A stretch of DNA of 64,000 nucleotides. Origin: JAXHUH01 sp034211175 (GTDB taxonomy: Bacteria; Actinomycetota; Acidimicrobiia; Acidimicrobiales; CAIXPF01). This document shows, piece after piece, positions 32,401-39,811 of this stretch. The notes beneath the pieces were generated by a model. The model was not told where the DNA came from and ran no database searches. It worked only from the letters and a program-made list of their open reading frames with translations. Position numbers and translations under genes: made by a program. Position 1 is the first letter of the stretch. Each line of letters opens with the position of its first letter. The stretch is from contig JAXHUH010000051.1 in NCBI GenBank assembly GCA_034211175.1, forward strand, positions 14,517 through 78,516, written 5' to 3'.

Positions 32401-33404
32401 ATCTCCTGGTGACGTTCCGGGTGTTCGAGCCCGCGGAGGACGGCTCCGGCGAGGTCATCGACCTGGCGGTGAGCACCGACCTCGATGCCTTGCGGGAGCA
32501 CCTGCGGGGCCGGTTGCGGGACGTGGTCAGCTCGGCGGCGGCGTCGCTGGAGCAGGACGCGATCACGTCGTGGTCGATCGGGGACCTACCGAAGGCGGTG
32601 GAGACGAAGGTCGGCGGCCACGCCGTGGTGTCGTACCCGTCGCTGGTCGACGAGGGCGGCACGGTTGCCGTCAGGTTGCTGCTCGACCGGGATGCCCAGG
32701 CCGTCGAGATGTGGGGCGGGACCCGGCGCCTGCTGCGGACGGTGCTGCCGTCACCGACGAAGGCCCTGCAGCAGCGGCTCGACAACCAGACGAAGCTGGC
32801 GCTGGCACGGCCGCCGTTCGGCGGTGGGTTGGCCGAGCTGGTCGACGACATCGTCACCGGGTCGCTGGACCACCTGATGGCCGAGCACGACGCGCCCGTG
32901 TGGGACGCGGTGGCGTTCGACGAGCTGCGCCAAGCCGTGGGGCTCGACCTGGTCGACACCGTGGTCGAGGTGGCCAAGCGGGTCGGCACGATCCTGGCGA
33001 CCGATGCGCGGATCACCGAGCGGTTGGGCGCCATCACGCTGGAGGAGCTGTCCCCGGTGGTGGCCGACGTGCGCCATCAGCTGACGAACCTGGTGTTCAA
33101 GGGCTTCGTGAGCGCCACCGGCGTGGAACGCTTGCCCGACGTGACGAGGTATCTCCAGGCGATCATGGTCCGCCTGGAGAACGTCGGCGGCAACGTCGGC
33201 CGGGACCGCCAGGACATGCTCCGGGTGAACAAGCTCGAGCGCCAGTACGAGGCACTCCTGGAGCACGCCGACATCGCCGAGGTCGAGCACATCCACTGGA
33301 TGCTCGAGGAGCTGAGGGTCAGCGTCTTCGCCCAACGCCTCGGCACCACCCAGAAGGTCAGCGAGAAGCGCATCCGCACCGAGCTCCAACGCTTCGGCGG
33401 CTGA
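29454..33404 (+). CDS. hrpA: ATP-dependent RNA helicase HrpA
   Basis: This DEAH-box helicase of about 1316 residues has full family length. Motif I is VAGETGSGKSTQLP, motif Ia HTQPRRLAART, motif II IIDEAHERSLN, motif III TSATIDTERF, motif V LATNVAETSLTVPGI and motif VI QRAGRCGRV. They are followed by the helicase-associated HA2/OB region and a long C-terminal domain (DUF3418) ending in VSEKRIRTELQRFGG. HrpA acts on structured RNA; in Escherichia coli it has been linked to mRNA processing and to rescue of stalled ribosomes. The start could be ATG 29454 or ATG 29409; neither has a clear ribosome site. Confidence 0.92.
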   Translation: MTTPSELRDRLDAVMIDDGRRLRRRIDRAVSRADGEREAALAELDAEVAKAEQLVAARAASVPEIRYPDELPITAWRDDILELLRNHQVVIVAGETGSGKSTQLPKLCLEAGRGVRGVIGHTQPRRLAARTVAERVAEEVGSDVGDTVGYTVRFTDRVGDKTLVKVMTDGILLAEIQRDRFLNRYDTLIIDEAHERSLNIDFILGYLKQLLPKRPDLQVIVTSATIDTERFSRHFEDAPVVEVSGRTYPVELRYRPIGEDPDDDRDQVTAICDAVRELGREGPGDVLVFLSGEREIRDAADALAKEGLRDTEILPLYARLSAAEQHRVFQAHKGRRVVLATNVAETSLTVPGIRYVVDPGFARISRYSRRTKVQRLPIEAISQASANQRAGRCGRVAPGICIRLYTEDDFDARPEFTEPEILRTNLASVILQMTALRFDDIASFPFVEPPDQRAIRDGLDLLEELGALDLSQTNVRKRLTPIGRQLAQLPIDPRLARMVVEAARNDCVHEVMIIAAALSIQDPRERPAEKRQVADEYHRRFFDDDSDFVSLLNLWDYVRAEQKARSGNQFRKMCRTEFLNFLRVREWQDIYSQLRQVLRTMGIRPKHRRDRADADAIHKSLLAGLLSHVGMRDTGKEADKAKSRGGKPPSRRDQRFAEYLGARNANFAIAPGSTLYKEGPRWVMAGELVETNRMWARVVARIQPEWAERLGDHVAKYTYSEPWWDARRGAAVANERVTIYGIPVVAARKIAYGRVDPAAARAMFIQHALVEGDWETHHAFFAQNRKLVEEVRALEDRVRRRDILVADDVLFEVYDRRIGDDVTSKGHFDRWWKQERKRHPDLLDLTFDDLVVGGADEISLSAFPDVWHVGDLALAVHYEFEPGSPTDGVTVDVPLAALAGLPQEPFDWQVPGLRLELVTELIRSMPKDLRKTFIPAPDHARAALARISPSDGPLLEVLARDLARTSGAPVTVDSFHLDRVPAHLLVTFRVFEPAEDGSGEVIDLAVSTDLDALREHLRGRLRDVVSSAAASLEQDAITSWSIGDLPKAVETKVGGHAVVSYPSLVDEGGTVAVRLLLDRDAQAVEMWGGTRRLLRTVLPSPTKALQQRLDNQTKLALARPPFGGGLAELVDDIVTGSLDHLMAEHDAPVWDAVAFDELRQAVGLDLVDTVVEVAKRVGTILATDARITERLGAITLEELSPVVADVRHQLTNLVFKGFVSATGVERLPDVTRYLQAIMVRLENVGGNVGRDRQDMLRVNKLERQYEALLEHADIAEVEHIHWMLEELRVSVFAQRLGTTQKVSEKRIRTELQRFGG

Positions 33405-33425
33405 CCCGGAGGTCCCTCGAGAGTT

Positions 33426-33451
33426 GCGTACGTCGCGTACGCTACGTACGC
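33426..33451. promoter_or_regulatory. Toxin-antitoxin operator with triple GCGTACG half-sites
   Basis: GCGTACG at 33426-33432 is followed by the perfect dyad GCGTACG-CTA-CGTACGC at 33435-33451. It sits 23-48 bases upstream of the antitoxin start, where the antitoxin or its toxin complex would bind for autorepression. Confidence 0.65.
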
Positions 33452-33473
33452 TCTCCTGCGAAGGAGGGCTCCG

Positions 33474-33890
33474 ATGCCGGCTCTGACGTACTCGCGGTTC
33501 AACGACGCTCGGGCACACCTGAAGGACCTGCTCGATGCAGCCGAGGCCGGGCGGCCGGCGTCGGTGGCCCGCAGTGAGCAGTCGACCGTGTTGGTCGACC
33601 GTGAGCGATTCCTGCAGCAGCTCCGATTGGTCAATGCCAGGCGAGTCGAGCTCGTCGCAGAGGACGGCGGCTGGGTCGCGCTGGTCCGGGACGCTCCCGT
33701 CGCTGCTGACGGCGACACCGTCGAGGAGGCAATCGGCGAGGTCATCGTCGCGCTCCGCGAGTACGCGGAGGACTGGTCCGATCGCCTTCACCTGGCGCCG
33801 AACCACGGCGCCAACTGGGGCCTGGTGCAGCTCGTCGACCACTCGACCGACGACGAGCTCCGGGATTGGATCCTGGGAACCGGGGAGTGA
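33474..33890 (+). CDS. Phd/YefM-like antitoxin
   Basis: The 138-residue protein starts MPALTYSRFNDARAHLKDLLDAAEAGRPASVARSE in residues 1-35, the prevent-host-death pattern of a short strand followed by a helix that builds the DNA-binding dimer. The C-terminal half would bind and neutralise the toxin. It contains VEEAIGEVIVALREYAEDW. AAGGAGG at 33461-33467 gives a very strong ribosome site, as expected for an antitoxin made in excess. The stop overlaps the toxin start (GTGA). The operator described at 33426-33451 lies just upstream. Confidence 0.75.
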   Translation: MPALTYSRFNDARAHLKDLLDAAEAGRPASVARSEQSTVLVDRERFLQQLRLVNARRVELVAEDGGWVALVRDAPVAADGDTVEEAIGEVIVALREYAEDWSDRLHLAPNHGANWGLVQLVDHSTDDELRDWILGTGE

Positions 33891-34321
33891 GTGGTCGCGT
33901 CCCGACACGCAAGGACCACCAGCGCTTCTGCGAGGTCGAGGGCTGGGCGCTCGTCAGGAACGCCCGCGGCGGCACCGGTTCGCACCACCTGACCTACGAG
34001 CTGGCGCTTCCTGACGGACGCATCCTTCGGACGAGGGTGTCGCACCCGCCGAACAAGCGGGACATCAGCCGGCGCCTGTTCGCACACATCCTCCGCGATC
34101 AGCTCGACGTGGCGGAGGACGAGTTCTGGGCGTGCATCGACGATGGGCGGCCACCGTCCCGCGGTCGGCCCGCGCCACCCGAGCGTGAACCGCTGCCGCC
34201 CGAGATCGTCTCGCTGCTCGTCACGAAGGTCGGCATGACCGAGGCCCGAGTCCGTGAGCTGACCAAGGTCGAGGCCATCGGGATTCTCCAGAAGTACTGG
34301 ACCTCGCCCGACGACGCGTGA
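33887..34321 (+). CDS. HicA-like toxin (cytotoxic translational repressor type)
   Basis: The 144-residue protein resembles the actinobacterial proteins annotated as cytotoxic translational repressor of a toxin-antitoxin system. Its N-terminal 80 residues read like a HicA double-stranded-RNA-binding fold: RKDHQRFCEVEGWALVRNA, then GGTGSHHLTYELAL with the exposed His expected for mRNA cleavage, then RVSHPPNKRDISRRLFAHIL. The C-terminal part is an extra helical region. GTG 33887 overlaps the antitoxin stop by four bases, giving antitoxin-then-toxin order. mRNA interference is inferred from the fold, not shown. Its 3' end overlaps the convergent HNH gene. Confidence 0.7.
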   Translation: MSGRVPTRKDHQRFCEVEGWALVRNARGGTGSHHLTYELALPDGRILRTRVSHPPNKRDISRRLFAHILRDQLDVAEDEFWACIDDGRPPSRGRPAPPEREPLPPEIVSLLVTKVGMTEARVRELTKVEAIGILQKYWTSPDDA

Positions 34322-35396
34322 GTGGCCCGGTGGTCGTACCCGGGGTGGTATCCGGACGGGTGAGGGTGGCCGAGGTGTGGTCGTCGGTGAGGGTGATGTC
34401 CCAGCCGCCTTCGTGGACGAGGCGGTGGTGGCCTCGGCAGAGCGGAATGCCGAGGTCGAGGTTGGTGTGGCCGCCGTGTTCCCGCCAGTCGAGGTGGTGG
34501 ATCTGGAGGATGGTGTGGTCGCAGCCGCGGATGGCGCAGCGGTGGCCGTACCGGTAGCGAATCGCGCGTCGTTGGGCTCGGTTCCAGTGGCGGCTGCGGC
34601 GGCCGACGTCGAGGACCTCGCTGCGTCCCTTGGTGATGATGCGGGTGAGGCCGGCGTCGCAGGCGAGGCGACGGGCGGTCTCGCCGCGGACGGCTCGGCC
34701 TGGTGCGACCTCGGCGGTGCCGCCGGCCGGCTCGACCAGGGTCTCGTATTCGACGATGACGTCGATCTGGGCGCGTTCGGTGTCGATGTCCTCGTCGTCG
34801 AGGCGGCTGACGGCGAGCTCGATCAAGTCGGCGACGGCGTCGGCTCGGCGTTGGCTCCAGGTCGGCCGGATCGGCCCGTCGGAGGCTTCCGCGGAAGCCC
34901 TTTCGTCGCCGACTGCGGCAGCGGATGCACGCTTGGCGAGGTGCTCGATGAACAGGTCGAGCACGGCGAGGAACCGTTCGGCGTCCTCGACCGGCAGGCG
35001 GATCTCGATCGTCGACAGACCATCCGCGCCCCGGAGATGGCGCACGCCCCGGCGTTCCCACGCCATGTCCGGTGGGAGGTCCTGGTCGCGCAGCTGCTCC
35101 CAATGTGACGCCACCCGATCGAGGTCCGCCGCCGTCCCGACACCGGCCGCATGCAACAGCACCTCGTCGGTCTCGGCGTCCGCACCGGCGATTCGGGTGA
35201 TCGCCCGCACCTTCGAGTACGACACCTCTCCAGCCGCCATCGCCGTCGCCACCATCGGCCGGCGCACCAGCTCGCGGGCGACCCGGAGCCGCTCCTTCGC
35301 CGTCGAACGACACATCCCGCAACGATCGATCAACCACGCCACTGTCGACAGGTGACCATCGAGCGCGAACTGGCCACGCTGATCGAACTCGCCCAA
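34221..35396 (-). CDS. DUF222/HNH endonuclease (13E12 repeat family), 5' end frameshifted
   Basis: The protein has a DUF222 region (GEFDQRGQFALDGHLSTVAW, then STAKERLRVARELV, residues about 2-250) and a C-terminal HNH nuclease domain (RYRYGHRCAIRGCDHTILQI followed by HHLDWREHGGHTNLDLGIPL). These are typical of actinobacterial 13E12-type proteins. The only start in this frame is TTG 35396, which is too short for the family. Expected N-terminal coding (SLIAGRRQLDAAEAV and upstream, ATG at 35520) lies in another frame. A frameshift near 35400-35415 is therefore likely. The 3' end runs 100 bases into the convergent toxin gene. Confidence 0.7.
   Translation of the reverse strand: MGEFDQRGQFALDGHLSTVAWLIDRCGMCRSTAKERLRVARELVRRPMVATAMAAGEVSYSKVRAITRIAGADAETDEVLLHAAGVGTAADLDRVASHWEQLRDQDLPPDMAWERRGVRHLRGADGLSTIEIRLPVEDAERFLAVLDLFIEHLAKRASAAAVGDERASAEASDGPIRPTWSQRRADAVADLIELAVSRLDDEDIDTERAQIDVIVEYETLVEPAGGTAEVAPGRAVRGETARRLACDAGLTRIITKGRSEVLDVGRRSRHWNRAQRRAIRYRYGHRCAIRGCDHTILQIHHLDWREHGGHTNLDLGIPLCRGHHRLVHEGGWDITLTDDHTSATLTRPDTTPGTTTGPLTRRRARSSTSGESRWPRPWSAHGLGPRSCRPS
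34882..34900. repeat. 19-bp palindromic element, copy 1
   Basis: GAGGCTTCCGCGGAAGCCC contains the perfect 16-base palindrome GGCTTCCGCGGAAGCC. It lies inside the DUF222/HNH gene and is repeated in opposite orientation at 35600-35618. Confidence 0.6.
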
Positions 35397-35876
35397 CTCG
35401 CGTAAACCAGACGGCCTCGGCCGCGTCGAGTTGCCGTCGCCCTGCGATCAGTGAACGTCCACGATCGGTAGAAGAACGATCAGTGGGCTGCGTTGTCTTC
35501 TGGGCTCCGCCGTATCCCATCCACCGATTCTCTCACCGGGGTGTGACAGTGAGATCTGCGCGGAGTCGGGTTGTCGGGAACCACTGCGCGGATCGTGCCG
35601 GGCTTCCGCGGAAGCCTCGTTCGCAAAGCGCCCGAATGCTCACTCGAAGCGTTCGCTCGGGGTCGTTGTCGCTCCAACGTGGCGCGCACCACCAATGGGC
35701 GCCCCGAAGTCGGCTCGGTCGGCTCCCACCCTGACGGAGCATCACCCGCTGAGTGTGATGTGGCGGCCACGCCACCGTACGTACGGTCCGCGGTCGAGGC
35801 CGGAGCGCGACCAGCGCCCCGGGCGCTGCTGTCGACCGACGACGTGCCCCGGAGGCCGTCGCAGGAGGCTCAACCG
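35397..35876. other. Region between HNH gene and arylsulfatase
   Basis: The first 125 bases hold the out-of-frame 5' part of the HNH gene (minus strand, to ATG 35520). The rest has no recognised gene. An open plus-strand frame runs upstream from the sulfatase start but has no ribosome site and no family-like sequence. The element at 35600-35618 lies here. The sulfatase promoter should be in the last 250 bases. Confidence 0.5.
35600..35618. repeat. 19-bp palindromic element, copy 2
   Basis: GGGCTTCCGCGGAAGCCTC is the exact reverse complement of the element at 34882-34900, 700 bases away. Confidence 0.6.
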
Positions 35877-38249
35877 ATGACGACGAACGGCCAGCCCGGG
35901 GGCGGCTTCCCGCTCCACATCGACCGCAACCACCTGCCCGAGCCGGAGTGGGAGTTCCCGAACGCCCACATCGAGACCTACGCCACCGACTCGACCCCCG
36001 ACTTCCCGCCTCCGAGGCAGGCACCCGACGGTGCGCCCAACATCCTGCTCATCCTGCTCGACGACGTCGGCTTCGGCTGGCCGAGCGTCAACGGTGGCCT
36101 CGTCAAGATGCCGACCGCCGAACGCCTCGCCAATCGCGGCCTGTTCTACAACCAGTTCCACACCACCGCGCTCTGCTCGCCGACGAGAGCGGCGATGCTC
36201 ACCGGGCGCAACCACCACTCGGTCGCGACCGGAGTGATCCAGGAGATGGCGACGGGCTACCCGGGCTACTGCGGCATCATCCCGAAGAGCTGCGCCACCA
36301 TGGGCGAGCTGCTCAAGCAGGCTGGCTACACGTGCTCGTGGTTCGGTAAGAACCACAACGTCCCCGACAACCAGACCAGTTCCGCCGGCCCGTTCGACAA
36401 CTGGCCCACGAACCAGGGGTTCGACTACTTCTACGGCTTCATCTCCGGCGAGACCGACCAGTTCTACCCGGCGCTCTACGAGAACACGACGCCGGTCGAA
36501 CCGCCGGCATCACCCGAGGACGGCTACCAGCTCACCCGCGACCTGGCCGACCGCTGCACCGCCTGGATCCGCCAGCAGAAGTCGATCGCCCCCGACCGAC
36601 CGTTCATGGCCTACGTCTCACCGGGCTGCGCCCACGCGCCCCACCAGCCGCCGCTCGACTGGCGCGGCCGCAACGAGGGCCGCTTCGACATGGGCTGGGA
36701 CGAGTACCGCCGCATCGTCCACCAGAACCAGCTCGACCAGGGCATCGTCCCGCCCGGGACCCAGCTCACCGAGCGGCCCGAGCAGATCCCGGCGTGGGAC
36801 AGCCAGCCACCCGAGCACAAGCAGCTCTTCGCTCGTCAGGCCGAGACGTTCGCCGACTTCCTCGAGCACTGCGACCACGAGATGGGCCGCATCGTCGACA
36901 CCATCGACGAGCTCGGCGAGCTCGACAACACCATCGTCCTCTACATCATCGGCGACAACGGCTCGAGCGGCGAGGGCTCACTGATCGGTACGCCCAACGA
37001 ACTGATGAGCCTCAACGGCCGCCAGCCGACGATCGAGGAGTCGATCGGCTTCGCCGACCGTTGGGGCCTGCCGGGCACCTCCCCGCACTACGCCGTCGGC
37101 TGGGCCCACGCCGGGGACACCCCGTTCCAGTGGACGAAGCAGATCGCGTCGCACTTCGGCGGGACGCGCAACAGCATGGTCGTCTCGTGGCCGAAGGCGA
37201 TAGCCGACACCGGCAAGGTCCGCTCCCAGTTCCACCACGTGATCGACGTGATGCCGACCCTGATGGAGATCGTCGGGATCAAGGAGCCGAAGCAGGTCAA
37301 CGGCTACATCCAACGGCCGATCGAGGGCACGAGCTTCGCCTACACCTTCGACGCCGCCAACGCCGACGCGCCGAGCACCCGCACCCAGCAGTACTTCGAG
37401 ATGATGGGCAACCGGGCGATGTACGCGAACGGCTGGATCGCGTGCTGCCGCCACGGCCGACTCCCGTGGGAGACCGCCGGCAGCTTCAGCTTCGACGACG
37501 ACGTCTGGGAGCTCTACAACATCGCCGACGACTTCAGCGAGGCCGTCGACCTGGCTGCTCAGGAGCCCGAGAAGCTGCGCCAGCTCCAGGACCTGTTCAT
37601 GGCCGACGCCGCCCGCTACAACGTCCTGCCGATCGACGACCGATTCGCCGAGCGGCTCGACGTGACGCTGCGGCCCAGCTTCTTCGCCGGGCGCAACGAG
37701 GTCACGTTCTACGAGGGCATGACCCGACTCCCCGAGGGCAGCGGGCCGAAGCTCGTCAGCACACCGGTCACCCTCACCGCGCCCGTCGTCGTCCCCGACG
37801 GCGGGGCGGAAGGGGTCATCTTCGCCGTCGGCGGCGACACCGCCGGATGGGCGGTCTTCGCATGGGAGGCGCGGATCCGCTTCCACTACAACTACTTCGG
37901 CATCCGCCGCTACGACGTCACCTCTCCCGAGCCGCTCGGCGCCGGCGAGCACACGATCGAGGTGTCGATCATCCCCGACACCTCGCAGCCGGGCGGCCCC
38001 GCCGTGGTCCGGATGGTGATCGACGGGACCAAGGTCGGCGAGGTCCACATGCCCGAGCAGATCCCCCAACGCTGCGGCACCGAGTGCATGGACGTCGGCA
38101 TGGACTGCGTCTCGCCCGTCTGCGACGACTACGCCGACCGGGGCCTGTTCCCGTTCAACGGGCGGATCGAGCGGGTCACGTTCGACCTGCCCGCCGTTGC
38201 CCAGCCGAACGGGATGGACCGCCTGGAGCTGGCGACCAAGCTGGACTGA
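35877..38249 (+). CDS. Arylsulfatase
   Basis: The 790-residue type I sulfatase hydrolyses sulfate esters. Metal ligands are in NILLILLDDVGFG; the active-site cysteine, to be converted to formylglycine, is in the CSPTRAAMLTGR motif (CxPxR). GKNHNVPDN, the HAPHQPP segment and IGDNGSSGEG provide further active-site residues. The C-terminal 250 residues form a beta-sandwich with a Cys-rich stretch (RCGTECMDVGMDCVSPVC). It lacks a signal peptide, so it is probably cytoplasmic. ATG 35877 has CAGGAGG upstream. No formylglycine-generating enzyme or sulfate-ester transporter is nearby. It resembles the large arylsulfatases of actinobacteria and proteobacteria; substrate unknown. Confidence 0.9.
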   Translation: MTTNGQPGGGFPLHIDRNHLPEPEWEFPNAHIETYATDSTPDFPPPRQAPDGAPNILLILLDDVGFGWPSVNGGLVKMPTAERLANRGLFYNQFHTTALCSPTRAAMLTGRNHHSVATGVIQEMATGYPGYCGIIPKSCATMGELLKQAGYTCSWFGKNHNVPDNQTSSAGPFDNWPTNQGFDYFYGFISGETDQFYPALYENTTPVEPPASPEDGYQLTRDLADRCTAWIRQQKSIAPDRPFMAYVSPGCAHAPHQPPLDWRGRNEGRFDMGWDEYRRIVHQNQLDQGIVPPGTQLTERPEQIPAWDSQPPEHKQLFARQAETFADFLEHCDHEMGRIVDTIDELGELDNTIVLYIIGDNGSSGEGSLIGTPNELMSLNGRQPTIEESIGFADRWGLPGTSPHYAVGWAHAGDTPFQWTKQIASHFGGTRNSMVVSWPKAIADTGKVRSQFHHVIDVMPTLMEIVGIKEPKQVNGYIQRPIEGTSFAYTFDAANADAPSTRTQQYFEMMGNRAMYANGWIACCRHGRLPWETAGSFSFDDDVWELYNIADDFSEAVDLAAQEPEKLRQLQDLFMADAARYNVLPIDDRFAERLDVTLRPSFFAGRNEVTFYEGMTRLPEGSGPKLVSTPVTLTAPVVVPDGGAEGVIFAVGGDTAGWAVFAWEARIRFHYNYFGIRRYDVTSPEPLGAGEHTIEVSIIPDTSQPGGPAVVRMVIDGTKVGEVHMPEQIPQRCGTECMDVGMDCVSPVCDDYADRGLFPFNGRIERVTFDLPAVAQPNGMDRLELATKLD

Positions 38250-38600
38250 CGGCCCGGTCCGACGGCCCGATCCGAGGGCACGGACCGCGGACCCAGCGCC
38301 GGGCGGGCTCGTCCCGCCCGGCGCGGTGGCCGGCACCGTGGTGGACGTCGCCCCCAGTCGACGCTCGTACTCGGCCTGCACGCCGACGACACCGACGACG
38401 ATCCCGAGGACCAGATCGCTCCGGCTCCCCTCGCGCCATCATCTGCGTCGGCGAGGAGCACCCGGGCGGCGCCCTCGGGCCTGATCATCTGCAGTTCCCT
38501 GGCTGACGGCCGTCCCGGGTCCAGGTTTGTCGCCCCCCGGTGCCGGGCAGTAGCGACTGCGGCGACCCCTTCGCCCGCCGTCAGCGCCAGGAGGCCGATG
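38250..38600. other. Gene-free region after arylsulfatase
   Basis: No convincing gene is seen. A strong hairpin sits at 38296-38324 just after the sulfatase. The ribosome site AGGAGG at 38589-38594 serves the next gene. The promoter of the holin-like operon should lie between. Confidence 0.5.
38296..38324 (+). terminator. Hairpin terminator after arylsulfatase
   Basis: GCGCCGGGCGGG (38296-38307) pairs perfectly with CCCGCCCGGCGC (38313-38324) around a CTCGT loop, 47 bases after the stop. Confidence 0.7.
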
Positions 38601-39056
38601 ATGACCGAGTATCCGCCGATGACCGGTGACGCACGCGGCCAACCCGCGCCGAGCCCTGCGACGAGCGGTGTGTCGGCCGGGGAGCGCTCCGTCGGCGAAC
38701 TCGTGAGCGACCTGGGTTCCGAACTGTCCACGCATGTTCAGACGCATCTCGCCCTGGCGCGCGCCGAGATCCGTGAGGACGTCCGTACGGCGACCAGGGC
38801 CGGACTCCTGGCGAGCGGTGCCGGCCTCGCTGCGTTCGTCGCCGTGCTCCTGCTGTCCGCCGCCGCAGCGTGGGCCCTGGCGGAGGTGATGGCCACCGGC
38901 TTGGCGTTCCTGATCGTCGGGGGCGCATGGGCGGTCGTCGCCGCGGCACTTGCCCTGCTGGGCAAGCAGCGGGCCGATGCGCTCGATCCGGGGCCGCACC
39001 AGACCGTGGAGGAGATCAAGGAGGACAAGCGGTGGGCGACAGCACCGAGCAACTGA
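38601..39056 (+). CDS. Actinobacterial holin-superfamily membrane protein (DUF1469/Act_holin type)
   Basis: The 151-residue protein begins with a disordered 35-residue region. A helix follows (SVGELVSDLGSELSTHVQTHLALARAEIREDV in residues 30-62), then two membrane helices forming a hairpin (about 70-95 and 97-118). This is the layout of the putative actinobacterial holin-X/DUF1469 family, which is chromosomal and not phage-derived in most cases. ATG 38601 is preferred over ATG 38598 because AGGAGG is six bases upstream. The next gene overlaps its 3' end by 25 bases. Function is unknown; members are often linked to envelope stress. Confidence 0.78.
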   Translation: MTEYPPMTGDARGQPAPSPATSGVSAGERSVGELVSDLGSELSTHVQTHLALARAEIREDVRTATRAGLLASGAGLAAFVAVLLLSAAAAWALAEVMATGLAFLIVGGAWAVVAAALALLGKQRADALDPGPHQTVEEIKEDKRWATAPSN

Positions 39057-39388
39057 GGGCCGAGCTCGACGAGCAGCGGGCCGAGATCGCGGCCACCGTC
39101 GGCGAGATCGAGGAGCGGGTCGCTCCTTCGAACCTCGTCGAGAAGGGCAGGCAACGAACCAGTGAAGCCGTCGATCGCGGGCGCGAAGAGCTCCGGCGGC
39201 GTGTCGAGAAGGCAAAGAGCTCGCTCGACGACGCGGGCGGCGACGCTCTTGGAAACACGTCGACCGGGCTCGCGTCGAGCGCACAGCCGGCGGCGGACCG
39301 GGTCCGCGAGGAGACGGCGAAGCGGCCGTGGCCGATGCTCGCAGGAGCGTTCGCGTTGGGCCTGGTGATCGGGCGCCGTTTGCGCTGA
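39032..39388 (+). CDS. DUF3618 family membrane-anchored protein
   Basis: The 118-residue protein matches DUF3618. It has an N-terminal helix STEQLRAELDEQRAEIAATV followed by GEIEERV near residues 5-30, a hydrophilic middle, and a C-terminal membrane helix RPWPMLAGAFALGLVIGRRLR. GTG 39032 has AAGGAGG (39018-39024) seven bases upstream, within the preceding gene, so the two are coupled. The holin-like/DUF3618 pair is common in actinobacteria. The molecular role is not known. Confidence 0.78.
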   Translation: MGDSTEQLRAELDEQRAEIAATVGEIEERVAPSNLVEKGRQRTSEAVDRGREELRRRVEKAKSSLDDAGGDALGNTSTGLASSAQPAADRVREETAKRPWPMLAGAFALGLVIGRRLR

Positions 39389-39549
39389 GGCTCGAAGGCG
39401 GAAGGGGCCGTCCAGCGACAGGGCGCAGCCCGGTTCGCCGCCGCCGATGCTTCGTCGTCCCGCCGGCTTCCGGGAGCGGTCCAGCCTGCAACGCTCACGC
39501 GCACCGCAGTCACACCGCCTGCAACGAGCACTGCGGGCCCGAGGTGTGC
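39389..39549. other. Short region without a gene before the vapBC remnant
   Basis: Nothing recognisable was found in these bases. They are followed by the decayed vapBC copy described at 39550-39790, so the whole stretch from 39389 to 39811 lacks an intact gene. Confidence 0.4.
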
Positions 39550-39790
39550 GCAAGCCGCACGTCGCTCGGCTGCGCCAGCCTCGAGCGCTTCCCGCCGGCC
39601 GAGACTGCGGATCACCTGGCCGACCTCGGCGTCGACGAGATGAGGCCGACGCGCCGTCGGGAACCGGGCCCACACCTGCGCGCGCTGGCCCGTGGGGTCG
39701 ACGTCGGCGAGTACCTCCTCTGGTGTGGGGTGGCGGCTCATCTCGATCGTGCGGGAGAGCATGTACGCCTGGATCGACTGGCTGGCGCCC
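39550..39790 (-). pseudogene. Decayed vapBC copy
   Basis: Reading the minus strand gives SQSIQAYMLSRTIEMSRHPT and then PEEVLAD, nearly identical to residues 26-53 of the intact VapB at 43549-43788. It runs directly into RPHLVDAEVGQVIRSLGRRE, which matches the middle of the intact VapC (APHLVDAEVGQAIRGLVRRD). The VapB start and end, the VapC start with its first catalytic Asp, and the rest of the PIN domain are missing. It is an internally deleted, non-functional duplicate. Bases 39728-39781 are identical to 43661-43714. Confidence 0.75.
39728..39781. repeat. 54-bp direct repeat shared with intact vapB (copy 1)
   Basis: This stretch is identical base for base to 43661-43714 and in the same orientation. 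It lies within the decayed vapB. Confidence 0.85.
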
Positions 39791-39811
39791 CGACCGGCGG
39801 TGCCACCGTCG

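Noticed and set aside
34336..34354. Fourth CstR-type site (TACCC...GGTAT-like)
   Set aside because: The arms do not match, the sequence lies inside the HNH coding region and the centre spacing is wrong.
38601..39388. Holin-like gene as sign of a prophage
   Set aside because: The holin-superfamily/DUF3618 pair is a common chromosomal pair in actinobacteria and no phage structural, integrase or lysis genes are near.
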